Source of the DNA: UBA947 sp031550975
GTDB taxonomy: Bacteria; Cyanobacteriota; Vampirovibrionia; Gastranaerophilales; Gastranaerophilaceae
DNA: 64,000 nucleotides
Assembly (NCBI GenBank): GCA_031550975.1
Contig: JAVBOC010000003.1
Coordinates: 97,689 to 161,688, forward strand
Direction: 5' to 3'
This document shows positions 33,784-42,034 of this stretch, in pieces (within the stretch, counting starts at the first letter, position 1; the number at the start of each line of letters is the position of its first letter). Both the position numbers and the translations under genes were made by a program. Below the pieces are notes generated by a model that made no database searches, was not told the DNA's origin, and worked only from the letters and a program-made list of their open reading frames with translations.

Positions 33784-34565
33784 TCTTTCGGTCTGTTGTT
33801 ATTTATGAAAAACTTTCGCACATCAGCGCCCAGGTTTACATTTTGCAATGCAACATGGTATTTACGCAAATTAGCAATAGCTTCGGATTCTTCGAGCAAA
33901 TCTCTTTTCGGGATCTTGACATCATCTTTGACTTTTTCAAACTCACTTTTGGCCTGTTTGTTTAAGATTCTTGCCACGACTTCATCTAAACTTGAACCCC
34001 CAACCCCGTATTTTGAAGCTATCTCTGAAACACTCGCACCTTGCGGGAAAGCATAGAGCCATTTTAAGCTTTCTTTGTCACCGGAGGAGAGCTTCACAAC
34101 TCCCTTTTGGTGCGGAGTGTACATGATATCGGTTTTATACGGACTGTGTCCGAGTCCGAGGGCATGCCCTATTTCGTGCAAAATCGTATGGTAAACTTCA
34201 CTTTCGTCCATATATTGACCATGAACAAGTCCTTCTGTCAGCCCTATTTGAACTTCTGCACCATAAAGTTGGTTAGAGCCATTATACTGAAAATGGCAAT
34301 ATCCGAGGGCTTTTCGCTCAACCCTTTTCCAATCAATGTTAATATTAGATTCCAGCAAAGTGTTTACAACAGTGAAGTGAATTTTACCCTTAGATGCCAC
34401 CTGCCACTCGTTCAGCGCTCTTTTGACCATGGCGTTATATTTGTAGTCTTCGCCCTGCTTTGAGTAGAATTTCATCGGCGCAATGTAAACCCGCAACGGC
34501 GAAATCGTCCACCGCATCAAGCGTCCGTTTTTTAAAGATTCTGCAAGGTAGGTTTTGCATTTCAT
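33780..34565 (-). CDS. Matrixin-like zinc metalloprotease
   Basis: A 261-residue M10-type protease. The zinc motif reads HTILHEIGHALGLGHS (HExxHxxGxxH), and the Met-turn follows as DIMYTP. The N-terminal half holds strands typical of matrixins (IAPMKFYSKQGEDYKYN, LNEWQVASKGKIHF). No signal peptide is seen after the chosen start. TACAAT lies six bases before the ATG at 34565, which rules out a start at 34667 and suggests a leaderless message. The C-terminal third is helical and charged. Substrates are unknown. Confidence 0.85.
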   Translation of the reverse strand: MKCKTYLAESLKNGRLMRWTISPLRVYIAPMKFYSKQGEDYKYNAMVKRALNEWQVASKGKIHFTVVNTLLESNINIDWKRVERKALGYCHFQYNGSNQLYGAEVQIGLTEGLVHGQYMDESEVYHTILHEIGHALGLGHSPYKTDIMYTPHQKGVVKLSSGDKESLKWLYAFPQGASVSEIASKYGVGGSSLDEVVARILNKQAKSEFEKVKDDVKIPKRDLLEESEAIANLRKYHVALQNVNLGADVRKFFINNNRPKD

Positions 34566-34625
34566 TCTTTTATTGTACAATATTTTTAACAAATAGGAAA
34601 TAACAAATAAAGGAGAAGTATAGAT

Positions 34626-34964
34626 ATGAACGTAATGCAAATGATGAAACAGGCTCAAGGGATTCAAAAAAGATTAAAAGAAACTCAAGAGGAACTTGCT
34701 AATATAGAGATTACCGGCGAATCAGCAGGCGGTGCGGTTATCGTAACCTGCGACGGTCAAGGTAAATTCAAATCAATCAAATTAAAGGCTGAAGCAATCA
34801 ACCCAGAAAACCCGTCTTCAGTTGACTCTGATTCAATTGAGATGCTCGAAGATGTTATTACAACTGCAATTTTGCAAGCAAGCGAAAAAGCAACTTCACA
34901 GATGGAAGAAAAGATGAAATCCGTTACAGGCGGCTTGAACTTGAACATTCCGGGGCTGTTTTAA
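34626..34964 (+). CDS. ebfC: YbaB/EbfC family nucleoid-associated protein
   Basis: 112 residues, MNVMQMMKQAQGIQKRLKET, with the conserved GESAGGAVIVTCDGQGKF core and a C-terminal helix. Family members bind DNA as tweezers-shaped dimers. AAAGGAGAAG precedes the ATG. As in many bacteria it precedes recR. Confidence 0.95.
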   Translation: MNVMQMMKQAQGIQKRLKETQEELANIEITGESAGGAVIVTCDGQGKFKSIKLKAEAINPENPSSVDSDSIEMLEDVITTAILQASEKATSQMEEKMKSVTGGLNLNIPGLF

Positions 34965-34980
34965 AGGAGGAAGTGAATAA

Positions 34981-35077
34981 GTGACCAAGTCGCTGAGTGA
35001 CTAAGTTTTCAAATGCCTGTGGCATAGATAATCATATTGTTAAGCTTAATCACCTAGTCACCTAGTCACCCAGTCAC
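34981..35077. repeat. Inverted-repeat element with tandem octamers between ebfC and recR
   Basis: The left arm (34981-35005) is GTGACCAAGTCGCTGAGTGA and five more bases; the right arm (35045-35077) is an imperfect inverted copy built of tandem TAGTCACC units. It separates a Shine-Dalgarno sequence (AAAGGAGGAA, 34965-34974) from the recR start by about 110 bases. Confidence 0.7.
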
Positions 35078-35083
35078 CTTATA

Positions 35084-35680
35084 ATGATTTATCCAAAAAG
35101 CATAGCGACATTAATAGAGCATTTTCAAAAATTTCCTTCAATCGGGCCAAAATCCGCTCAGAGAATGGCATTTTATCTTTTAAGACTGCCAAAAAATGAG
35201 GTGGAGAAATTTGCACAAGCCATGATTGAAGCAAAGGAAAACACCCGCACCTGCGAGGTTTGTTTTAACCTCTCGACCGAAAGCCCTTGCCAAATCTGCC
35301 AATCAACCAGGCGCGAAAAGGACACGATTTGCGTTGTTTCTGAAACCAAGGACCTTATCGCTATTGAAAAAACAAACGAATTTAAGGGACAATATCACGT
35401 CTTACAAGGGTTAATTTCTCCTATGGACGGGATTGGCGCGGACGATATTCGCATAAAAGAACTTTTAACCAGATTAACCGATGATGGGGTAAGTGAAATC
35501 ATATTAGCCTTGAATCCATCAGTAGAAGGGGAAGCCACCAGCCTTTATTTGAGCAAATTAATTAAACCTTTTGGAATAAAAATTTCGCGTATCGCGTTCG
35601 GACTTCCTGTCGGCGCTGATTTAGAATACGCAGACGAAATCACCATCGCAAAAGCGATTGAAGGCCGCCGCGAGATATAG
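35084..35680 (+). CDS. recR: Recombination mediator RecR
   Basis: 198 residues, the usual length. The N-terminal HhH region (FQKFPSIGPKSAQRMAFYLL), the C4 zinc finger (CEVCFNLSTESPCQICQ) and the Toprim domain (TICVVSETKDLIAIE; GEATSLYLSKLI) are clear. With RecO (and RecF) it loads RecA at gaps. No Shine-Dalgarno sequence precedes the ATG: an inserted repeat separates it from the probable original one. A TATAAT overlaps the start codon itself, so it cannot serve as its -10. Confidence 0.95.
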   Translation: MIYPKSIATLIEHFQKFPSIGPKSAQRMAFYLLRLPKNEVEKFAQAMIEAKENTRTCEVCFNLSTESPCQICQSTRREKDTICVVSETKDLIAIEKTNEFKGQYHVLQGLISPMDGIGADDIRIKELLTRLTDDGVSEIILALNPSVEGEATSLYLSKLIKPFGIKISRIAFGLPVGADLEYADEITIAKAIEGRREI

Positions 35681-35692
35681 GTAGCTTTTACT

Positions 35693-36712
35693 TTATTTTA
35701 CGCAGCGTGCACCGTAATGGCTTCCTAGTGAGCCGCCCATGAACATCCCGGGTTGGATGCGCATATCATCATTACCAAAAAGCATCATTGCACAAATCCA
35801 GGAAGACGTATCGCTCGTCCAATAATCGCCACTTGTAACACCTGTGGAGGCAAAGTAGTTTGCCACCATTGTTGCTTCTACAGAATCTCCGCACATTGGG
35901 GCACCACCATTCATTTTAAGTTTACATAGGCACATACTATTTCCACCGTAATATGCTCCGTTAAGTGAAGGCAATCTTCCTCCATATTCAGAACTACATT
36001 TATTCATTGCAGCCTGCTGGCAATTGCCACCCGCGTCAGCGCAATTATAATCGACATTTTGTTTTGCTATGCACAGGGTGTTGCCTGAACCAGCAGGCCA
36101 TTCAAAAGCATCATATCGGGCATCGCCGCATCCGCCATTATTTTGTACTATATTAAAATAATAAACATCTCTGTATTTGTCTCCGCTAAACAACACGTCC
36201 GGTTTTGAGGTCCCATTCGTGTCATAAATCATGGCGATAGTTTCAAGCGCAACCTCTTTACCAGTTGCTGCCGGATCTAATAAAGCGCCGGGCTTATATG
36301 CGACTAAAACACTGGACCCGTTTGCCAGCTTCAAGCCAACTACATCAGTATTCCAGGGATGGCCAAAGTTAGTTGCTGATTTGAAGATGCTTGTATCAAT
36401 ACCGGTTTCTGTTCCGTCATCAATTTTCGAGGTGAAACAATCTAATTGATTGACAGCGCAAACTTGCATTATTTTCATATAATTGTTTAATTCCGCCACA
36501 AAATCCGCCGTATTAGCATGTATGGTTAACCTTCCCCGGGCATGCATTTGGCTGAGCGCTTCGTTCATGCGGTTTTCAAAAACCTCATGAGCTGTTTTCC
36601 AACGATTTTCGTCTATATTTTTCATTAGTGTCGGGATGGTTAACACAGCTACAATGCCGATAACGCCGAGCACAATAAGTACTTCTGCAAGGGTAAATCC
36701 GCTTTTTCTCAT
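35693..36712 (-). CDS. Large type II/IV pseudopilin-like protein
   Basis: 339 residues with a class III signal MRKSG|FTLAEVLIVLGVIGIVAV, cut before Phe by a prepilin peptidase, followed by the hydrophobic helix. The long C-terminal domain is Gly/Cys-rich (NNGGCGDARYDAFEWPAGSG, NCADAGGNCQQAAMNKC, CLCKLKMNGGAPMCGD) and probably disulfide-bonded. Such large pilin-like proteins act in pilus tips, secretion or DNA uptake. GAGGAG precedes the ATG. No pilus assembly genes are in the window. Confidence 0.85.
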   Translation of the reverse strand: MRKSGFTLAEVLIVLGVIGIVAVLTIPTLMKNIDENRWKTAHEVFENRMNEALSQMHARGRLTIHANTADFVAELNNYMKIMQVCAVNQLDCFTSKIDDGTETGIDTSIFKSATNFGHPWNTDVVGLKLANGSSVLVAYKPGALLDPAATGKEVALETIAMIYDTNGTSKPDVLFSGDKYRDVYYFNIVQNNGGCGDARYDAFEWPAGSGNTLCIAKQNVDYNCADAGGNCQQAAMNKCSSEYGGRLPSLNGAYYGGNSMCLCKLKMNGGAPMCGDSVEATMVANYFASTGVTSGDYWTSDTSSWICAMMLFGNDDMRIQPGMFMGGSLGSHYGARCVK

Positions 36713-36850
36713 TTCAAATCTCCTCTAAATCGATTTAATAATTATAACCCATTGTACTAATAAAGTGAACCCTTTATGAAGTTTTTGTACAAAACCAAAT
36801 CAATCATTTAATCTATATCATAGAATAGCGAGAGGTGCTATAATTTTTTT

Positions 36851-37711
36851 ATGAAAAAGTTTTTTTCAATATTGGCGTTCATATTTATATTTGCCTCTCC
36901 GGCTCATGCCATTAAAATCGGGCTTCAATATGATGCGTCGAGCGCGTTTGTCGGGACTTCCGTAAAAGGCACTATTATTGATGCAAACACAAACACCACT
37001 GTCTGCGATTTAGACGCTATGCAGGGATACGAAATAAAACCTTACGACAATATTATGTCTATCAAGGTTGACGGAAAATCATATAAAATAAAATCTAACA
37101 ACATTGTGATTAAGCCTCGTGAGAAGGGTTTCACCAGCACCAAGGGCAAATGGTACCGCGGACACATGATTGTTTTAAATAAGAGCGGAACACTTACTGT
37201 AATTAATGAAGTTGATATTGAAGATTATATAAAAGGAGTTCTCCCGTCTGAAATGCCATCAGGCTGGCAAGAAGAAGCCTTAAAGGCTCAAGCTATTGCC
37301 GCGAGAAGCTATGCTATGGCAAATCTTGGCAAGCGTGCCTCTATGGGATTTGACTTAAAGGATAATACCGAGGATCAGGCTTATGGCGGGGCTTCAGCAG
37401 AAACCGCTAAGACAAACGCAATTGTTGATAACACAAAAGGAATTGTAATAACTTATAATATGAAGGTCATTACCGCATTTTATTCGGCTTCAGCCGGCGG
37501 CCAATCAGTTGGTTCCGGCGAGGTTTGGGGTACAAATCTTCCTTACTTGCGTTCCGTGCCTTCTTATGACGGCAATGTAAAAAAGAACGGACACGGGGTC
37601 GGCATGTCGCAGCATGGGGCTAATAATCTTGCTAAAGAGGGCTACAACGCTTATCAAATCTTACAATATTTTTACAGTGATGTTAAGTTTGCACGGATAA
37701 AAAACACGTAA
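36851..37711 (+). CDS. SpoIID/LytB domain protein
   Basis: 286 residues with a signal peptide (KKFFSILAFIFIFASPAHA). The SpoIID domain is plain: EVDIEDYIKGVLPSEMPSGW, EALKAQAIAARSYAMANLGK, YSASAGGQSVGSGEVWG and GHGVGMSQHGANNLAKEGY. Spore formers use such enzymes as lytic transglycosylases; in cyanobacteria and other non-sporulators relatives are thought to act on the cell wall. An extended -10 (TGC-TATAAT) lies six bases before the ATG, so the message is probably leaderless. Confidence 0.9.
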   Translation: MKKFFSILAFIFIFASPAHAIKIGLQYDASSAFVGTSVKGTIIDANTNTTVCDLDAMQGYEIKPYDNIMSIKVDGKSYKIKSNNIVIKPREKGFTSTKGKWYRGHMIVLNKSGTLTVINEVDIEDYIKGVLPSEMPSGWQEEALKAQAIAARSYAMANLGKRASMGFDLKDNTEDQAYGGASAETAKTNAIVDNTKGIVITYNMKVITAFYSASAGGQSVGSGEVWGTNLPYLRSVPSYDGNVKKNGHGVGMSQHGANNLAKEGYNAYQILQYFYSDVKFARIKNT

Positions 37712-37789
37712 ATACTATAAATTTACGCGAATTTCGCTTACTATTACCGTCGTAACACACGAATATCAAACATTTACCCCCTTACCTAC

Positions 37790-37818
37790 TTGACAAAGTT
37801 GGGATAAAACGTTATTAT
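37790..37818 (+). promoter_or_regulatory. Promoter of the HU gene
   Basis: TTGACA (37790-37795) and TATTAT (37813-37818) are 17 bases apart. A leader of about 100 bases follows, with AAAAGGAGG near its end. Confidence 0.75.
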
Positions 37819-37925
37819 GTTTGAGTTACAGAAAGAGAGCATGCGCTGAAGATGAACTAATAGTTCCAGTTTTGGGGGAAAGTAATTCTGTAAAGCGTCT
37901 GCATTAAGGAAAAAGGAGGTTCGTA

Positions 37926-38198
37926 ATGAACAAAGAAGAATTAGTAAAAGAGGTATCAAAAAAAGCGAAAGTTTCTCAAAAAGCAACAGCTGACATCATC
38001 GCAGCTACTTTAGACACTATCGAAAAAACAGTTGCTAAAGGCAAAAAAGTAACTTTAGTTGGTTTTGGTACATTTGAACCACGTAAAAGAGCTGCTAGAA
38101 CTGGTAGAAACCCACAAACTGGCGCGGCTTTAAAAATCGCTGCTAAAACTGTTCCAGCTTTCTCAGCAGGTAAAAAATTCAAAGAAGCTGTAAAATAA
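37926..38198 (+). CDS. hup: HU family DNA-binding protein
   Basis: A 90-residue histone-like protein: MNKEELVKEVSKKAKVSQKA, then VTLVGFGTFEPRKRAARTGR with the arm NPQTGAALKIAAK and PAFSAGKKFKEAV. It bends and compacts DNA. It has a strong promoter, a strong Shine-Dalgarno sequence and its own terminator, as expected for an abundant protein. A GC-rich repeat-like stretch of about 85 bases lies between the stop and the terminator. Confidence 0.96.
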   Translation: MNKEELVKEVSKKAKVSQKATADIIAATLDTIEKTVAKGKKVTLVGFGTFEPRKRAARTGRNPQTGAALKIAAKTVPAFSAGKKFKEAVK

Positions 38199-38287
38199 CA
38201 CGAGCGAGCTGAGGCTGAAAGGGCGGCTTTGCCGGCCTGGAACGCCGTTACAAGCGAGCGAGTAAGCAAACAGTTTACTGATATTGG

Positions 38288-38319
38288 AAAGAGGTTGTCG
38301 AAAGACAATCTCTTTTTTT
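38288..38319 (+). terminator. Terminator of the HU gene
   Basis: AAAGAGGTTGTC (38288-38299) pairs with GACAATCTCTTT (38304-38315) around GAAA, followed by T. It touches the end of the convergent rsmD. Confidence 0.85.
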
Positions 38320-38836
38320 ATGCGCTTGGCTGCAAAATAGTGATTAATTTATCCCCGTAACGCTTTTGCTTAATTAATTCAAAACCAGAGAAATCAACTT
38401 CGCCCGTATGTTCAAGAATAATCAGCTTGGCATTCACAACCGCCAAACTTTTTTCATAAATCCCGGCTCCATATGGTGGGTCAATGAACGCCACATCAAC
38501 CTGAGGGAGAGTTTTGGCAATTTTCAGACTATCACCGATTAAGACTTTTGTCATTTCCGACTTGATCCGGGTTTTAGTTATATTTTGGATGTTTTTTTTG
38601 AGAATTTGAGCGACTTTAGGATTTTTTTCAACAAAAATGGCACTGTCAAATCCGCGAGAAAGAGCTTCCAAGCCTATAATCCCCGAGCCGGCATACATAT
38701 CAAAAAAACTTGAACAATCATAACTTTGCAATATATTAAAGACCGCCATACGCACTTTTGACAGCGTCGGACGGGTTATATTCTCATCCGGCGTTATTAT
38801 CTTTCTGCCTTTATATTTACCACCTGTAATAATCAT
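38318..38836 (-). CDS. rsmD: 16S rRNA (guanine(966)-N2)-methyltransferase
   Basis: 172 residues: MIITGGKYKGRKIITPDENI, TRPTLSKVRMAVFNIL, the SAM site FFDMYAGSGIIGLEALSRG and the catalytic VAFIDPPYGAG. It methylates G966 of 16S rRNA. TAAAAT lies six bases before the ATG and there is no Shine-Dalgarno sequence, so the message is probably leaderless. Its promoter interlocks with that of the divergent fixC. Confidence 0.93.
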   Translation of the reverse strand: MIITGGKYKGRKIITPDENITRPTLSKVRMAVFNILQSYDCSSFFDMYAGSGIIGLEALSRGFDSAIFVEKNPKVAQILKKNIQNITKTRIKSEMTKVLIGDSLKIAKTLPQVDVAFIDPPYGAGIYEKSLAVVNAKLIILEHTGEVDFSGFELIKQKRYGDKLITILQPSA

Positions 38837-38844
38837 ACGGCCAT

Positions 38845-38873
38845 TTTACAATAAAGACTAAATATTGTATAAT
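38845..38873 (+). promoter_or_regulatory. fixC promoter interlocked with the rsmD promoter
   Basis: TTTACA (38845-38850) and TATAAT (38868-38873) are 17 bases apart on the plus strand. The rsmD -10 (TAAAAT, minus, 38848-38843) overlaps this -35, and the region where rsmD's -35 should lie (38866-38871) overlaps this -10. Confidence 0.6.
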
Positions 38874-38880
38874 CAAAATA

Positions 38881-40182
38881 ATGGAGAGACATAACAAAAC
38901 AGATGTTATAGTTGTTGGCGGGGGACCCGCAGGGATTTCTGCGGCTGTAACCATAGCACGCGCAGGCTTCAAAGTCGTTGTGATTGAGCGCGGCAAATTT
39001 TCCGGTTCAAAAAATGTCTTTGGCGGCGCGGTTTATTCGCACGCAGTAAAAGAAATTTTTCCTGACTTTGAAACAAGTGCTCCGTTAGAGCGCAAAAGCG
39101 TTTCACACAAATTCGCTATTCTTGGGGAAAAAGACTCCACAATTATCGACTACCGCAAACCAAATGACTCAGGTTCTTATAGTGTTTTGCGCGGCAAATT
39201 CGACCGTTGGATGGCAGACCAAGCACAAAAAGAGGGCGTTGTAATCGCAGAAGAAACCGTCGTACGCGAAGTAATTTTAGAAGGCGAACAAGTCGTTGGG
39301 ATTCGCACAGAGCTTGAAGAATACTACGCCGACATCGTAATCCTCGCTGACGGAGTCAATTCACTTCTTGCCAAACAAATCGGTCTGCGCAAAGAAATTG
39401 ACCCGAAAGATGTTGCTCTTAGCGTCAAAGAAGTTATCAAAATTGATAAAGAAAAAATTAACGAACGCTTTGGAGTAGAGGCTGAAGAAGGCGTAATTTA
39501 CCAATTCTTTGGCGGCCCGATGCTTGGGATGCTGGGGTTGGGATTCTTATATACGAACGAAAAATCTGTCAGCATAGGGCTTGGCGTAGCGCTCAATGAA
39601 TTAATTGAAAGACAGTTAAAGCCTTACGATGTTTTAGAAGCCTTAAAAGCACACCCGTCTGTTGCACCATTAATTAAAGACGGTGAACTTATTGAATACT
39701 CCGCGCACCTTATCCCTGAAGGCGGCTACAAAAAACTCCCAAAACTCCAGGGCAACGGAGTTATGATTGTCGGCGATGCCGGGATGTTAGTTGACAATAT
39801 TCACTGGGAAGGCACAAACCTCGCGATGATTAGCGGGAAAATCGCCGGCGAAACGGCAATAACAGCACTCGGCAAAAAAGACTTTAGTGCCAAGACACTT
39901 TCACAATACCAAAAAGAATTAAATAAAAGTTTTGTCATAAAAGACATCCACGCATACCGTAACGTGATGGATGTTATGCACAAACGCGTATCGCAGCTTT
40001 TGGGTTATTACCCGCGCAAAATTAACGGGTTCTTTGAGATGTTCACTGCAGCTGACGGGGTTCCAAAACGCGACAAATACCGTGCGTTTATAAAAAGTAT
40101 TTTCACCGACAGAAAAATTACAGAGCTTTTCAAAGACGGGGTTAGTGTGGTAAAATTAATGTGGAGTATATTGATAAAATGA
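38881..40182 (+). CDS. fixC: FAD-dependent oxidoreductase FixC (ETF-quinone oxidoreductase family)
   Basis: 433 residues with an N-terminal FAD-binding fold (VIVVGGGPAGISAAVTIARA), GGAVYSHAV, the substrate-domain motif GGYKKLPKLQGNGVMIVGDA and NIHWEGTNLAMISGKIAGE. In FixABCX complexes it takes electrons from the FixAB flavoprotein in bifurcation to ferredoxin and quinone. The FixX ferredoxin gene overlaps its stop by four bases (ATGA). FixA and FixB are not in the window. The ATG lies seven bases after the -10. Confidence 0.92.
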   Translation: MERHNKTDVIVVGGGPAGISAAVTIARAGFKVVVIERGKFSGSKNVFGGAVYSHAVKEIFPDFETSAPLERKSVSHKFAILGEKDSTIIDYRKPNDSGSYSVLRGKFDRWMADQAQKEGVVIAEETVVREVILEGEQVVGIRTELEEYYADIVILADGVNSLLAKQIGLRKEIDPKDVALSVKEVIKIDKEKINERFGVEAEEGVIYQFFGGPMLGMLGLGFLYTNEKSVSIGLGVALNELIERQLKPYDVLEALKAHPSVAPLIKDGELIEYSAHLIPEGGYKKLPKLQGNGVMIVGDAGMLVDNIHWEGTNLAMISGKIAGETAITALGKKDFSAKTLSQYQKELNKSFVIKDIHAYRNVMDVMHKRVSQLLGYYPRKINGFFEMFTAADGVPKRDKYRAFIKSIFTDRKITELFKDGVSVVKLMWSILIK

Positions 40183-40448
40183 GCATGGATAAAAAACTGC
40201 ACACCTTAAAATGTACTCCGGATACAAACTCGCACATTCGACCTGACTGCACCAAATGCAAAACCTGCAAGTCAAAAATCTGCACAATTATCTGTCCGGC
40301 ACAGGTTTACGTTCAAAACGAAGACCAAGTCATCGTAAACTACGAAAACTGCCTTGAGTGCGGCGCTTGCAGACTGGCTTGTGAACAAAACTGCATTGAG
40401 TGGGAATACCCGCGCGGGATTAAAGGGGTAACCTTTAAAAGAGGTTAA
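40179..40448 (+). CDS. fixX: Ferredoxin-like protein FixX
   Basis: 89 residues with the FixX pattern: CTKCKTCKSKICTIICPAQV and CLECGACRLACEQNCIEWEY, binding [4Fe-4S] clusters, ending GIKGVTFKRG. The start at 40179 overlaps the fixC stop (ATGA); an earlier in-frame start lies inside fixC. It passes electrons from FixC or the complex to acceptors. Confidence 0.92.
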   Translation: MSMDKKLHTLKCTPDTNSHIRPDCTKCKTCKSKICTIICPAQVYVQNEDQVIVNYENCLECGACRLACEQNCIEWEYPRGIKGVTFKRG

Positions 40449-40462
40449 TACCCCCTCACCAC

Positions 40463-40497
40463 GAGGCTTCGCCTCTATCCTCTCCCGCAGGGAGAGG
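40463..40497. repeat. REP-like double hairpin
   Basis: GAGGC-TTC-GCCTC (40463-40475) is followed by CCTCTCCC-GCA-GGGAGAGG (40479-40497). This CCCTCTCCC-GCAGGGAGAGG palindrome is a widespread type of bacterial intergenic repeat. It lies between fixX and the next gene. Confidence 0.75.
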
Positions 40498-40533
40498 AAG
40501 AATAACAAAAACTAATTGGAATTGGAGGAAAAG

Positions 40534-40899
40534 ATGAAAGAAGAATACAGCAGCAATTACAGACGTTGGTACGATAAAGACCCTGTTTTGTCTCAGGCTG
40601 TCAAAACTCTGGAAGAATCCGATGACGACACTCAAATTAGAGTTGCGCTAAATTTGATTAAAATTATTATTGAACATAATATTGAAGACGAAAAATTTGA
40701 ATCCGTTGAAGAAATTATTGATGCCGTCGGTTCAGGCTTGGAAGATGAGCGCAAAGGTCGTTGGTACGACATTGACGCGACCATCCGTACGGCAATGAAC
40801 ATGCTTCAAAATTGTCCTGCCGCAACGCAAGGCGTCATCGCAAAAGAGATGGCCAAGATGGTTGTTGAGAAAATTAAAACAGAAGACGACGACGAATAG
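40534..40899 (+). CDS. Small acidic protein with an internal duplication
   Basis: 121 residues. Two segments match each other: RRWYDKDPVLSQAVKTLEE (about 10-28) and GRWYDIDATIRTAMNMLQN (about 75-93), each followed by a helix. GGAGGAAAAG sets the ATG at 40534. No family I can name with confidence; the tail is acidic (KTEDDDE). It lies behind fixCX, but a REP element intervenes. Confidence 0.65.
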   Translation: MKEEYSSNYRRWYDKDPVLSQAVKTLEESDDDTQIRVALNLIKIIIEHNIEDEKFESVEEIIDAVGSGLEDERKGRWYDIDATIRTAMNMLQNCPAATQGVIAKEMAKMVVEKIKTEDDDE

Positions 40900-40901
40900 T
40901 T

Positions 40902-41462
40902 TTATAACTGAATCGTTCTCATAACCGTATAATATCTGTGCGCCCCCCAATAAATGACCAGTGATACAAAATTGTTATCCAGGTCAGTTGCCTCTAAATA
41001 TGCCTGCGGAGTAGGCTTCCTTTTTGAATCAGCAAAATGTCTGCCAATAAAATCAAGTCCTTTGATTTGAAATTTTTGCGTGAAGGTCAACTTCGGCTGC
41101 GGCAAGTTTGCTTCATAAAACATTTCCGGCACAATATCTCTGTTATAAACCGGAACAATATATCTGACCCTGCCGGCTTCTTTAAATAGAATATACCATT
41201 TGCCGTCTTGTTCACGTGGAGTCAGCGCATAATATCCAGGCTGAATCGCAACAGTTTTAAAAAATAACGGCGAAGTCAACCTAAAAAGCGGATACGGCGA
41301 CCAGGTTGTATCTTTTATATCGTAAAGCTCTCCGGGATCAATGTCATGAACATATTTGAACGTCGGCACCGGCAAATCTCTGTAAATCTGCTCAAAATCA
41401 GTCGCCGCATTTGACGACAAACCGAAAATTAAAACACATAAGAGTAACAAAATTCTCTTCAT
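40902..41462 (-). CDS. Exported protein of unknown function
   Basis: 186 residues with a signal peptide (KRILLLLCVLIFGLSSNAA). The mature part is beta-rich with many aromatics (SPYPLFRLTSPLFFKTVAIQ, GKWYILFKEAGRVRYIVPVY). TAAAAT lies six bases before the ATG, so it is probably leaderless. No known domain recognised; a periplasmic or outer-membrane location is likely. Confidence 0.65.
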   Translation of the reverse strand: MKRILLLLCVLIFGLSSNAATDFEQIYRDLPVPTFKYVHDIDPGELYDIKDTTWSPYPLFRLTSPLFFKTVAIQPGYYALTPREQDGKWYILFKEAGRVRYIVPVYNRDIVPEMFYEANLPQPKLTFTQKFQIKGLDFIGRHFADSKRKPTPQAYLEATDLDNNFVSLVIYWGAHRYYTVMRTIQL

Positions 41463-41573
41463 GCTTATATTTTAATAGTTTTTGAGAAAAAGGCAATCCT
41501 GCATATATTGGAGTTCGGTGGTTCTGTCATATGCGCTCGCTTACGCTCGCTCCTGCCTCTGCTCGGACTATAC

Positions 41574-41602
41574 AAAAAACCGGCTTTCGATGAGCGCCGG
41601 TT
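41574..41602 (-). terminator. Terminator of the 52-residue protein gene
   Basis: On the minus strand AACCGGC and GCCGGTT form the stem, followed by a run of T, 34 bases after the stop of the gene at 41636. Confidence 0.7.
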
Positions 41603-41635
41603 CTTTAGTTTAAATTTAAAATTTTCTATTTTTTA

Positions 41636-41794
41636 CTACAAAAGCCCTAGAACTTTCTTGTACCAAGTGAATGTTTCAAGCTCAAGCCCGTTGAATGTAG
41701 TTTTCAGGCATTGCTTTTTCAGGTAGTTTTCAAATTCGTCGTTAAACTTTGATTTAACGCGCTTTTCCTTAGTTTTGGACACTAACACTGTCAT
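41636..41794 (-). CDS. Small basic protein, 52 residues
   Basis: MTVLVSKTKEKRVKSKFNDE, then YLKKQCLKTTFNGLELETFT and WYKKVLGLL. The start is given by AAGGAGAAGG; TATAAT lies at 41844-41839 upstream. Having a promoter, ribosome site and terminator makes it a likely real gene. Function unknown. Confidence 0.6.
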   Translation of the reverse strand: MTVLVSKTKEKRVKSKFNDEFENYLKKQCLKTTFNGLELETFTWYKKVLGLL

Positions 41795-41918
41795 AGACCT
41801 TCTCCTTTTTTTAAAGTTTGGTTCCATTAGTTGCATCTATTATAGCATGACTTGACAAATATTGCTAGTGGTTATAAAACCACTGAACAGTAAAATTTGC
41901 TCCCTTCGGGGAAAAATT

Positions 41919-41936
41919 GATGTAAATTTTTGTAAA
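41919..41936 (-). promoter_or_regulatory. HLR1-like direct repeat, candidate RpaB site
   Basis: On the minus strand TTTACAAAAATTTACATC has two TTTACA units with a 10-base period and matches the HLR1 consensus except at the last base. It lies between the divergent genes at 41794 and 42035, about 90-105 bases from either transcription start. Confidence 0.4.
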
Positions 41937-42034
41937 GATTTAAAAAACGACTTAATTTTTCTAATAGTAGTATGACATAGAGGACTGGCTTTTTGTTTAT
42001 CCCTTTGGGTGATTTTTTATGCTAAGATTTGTAT

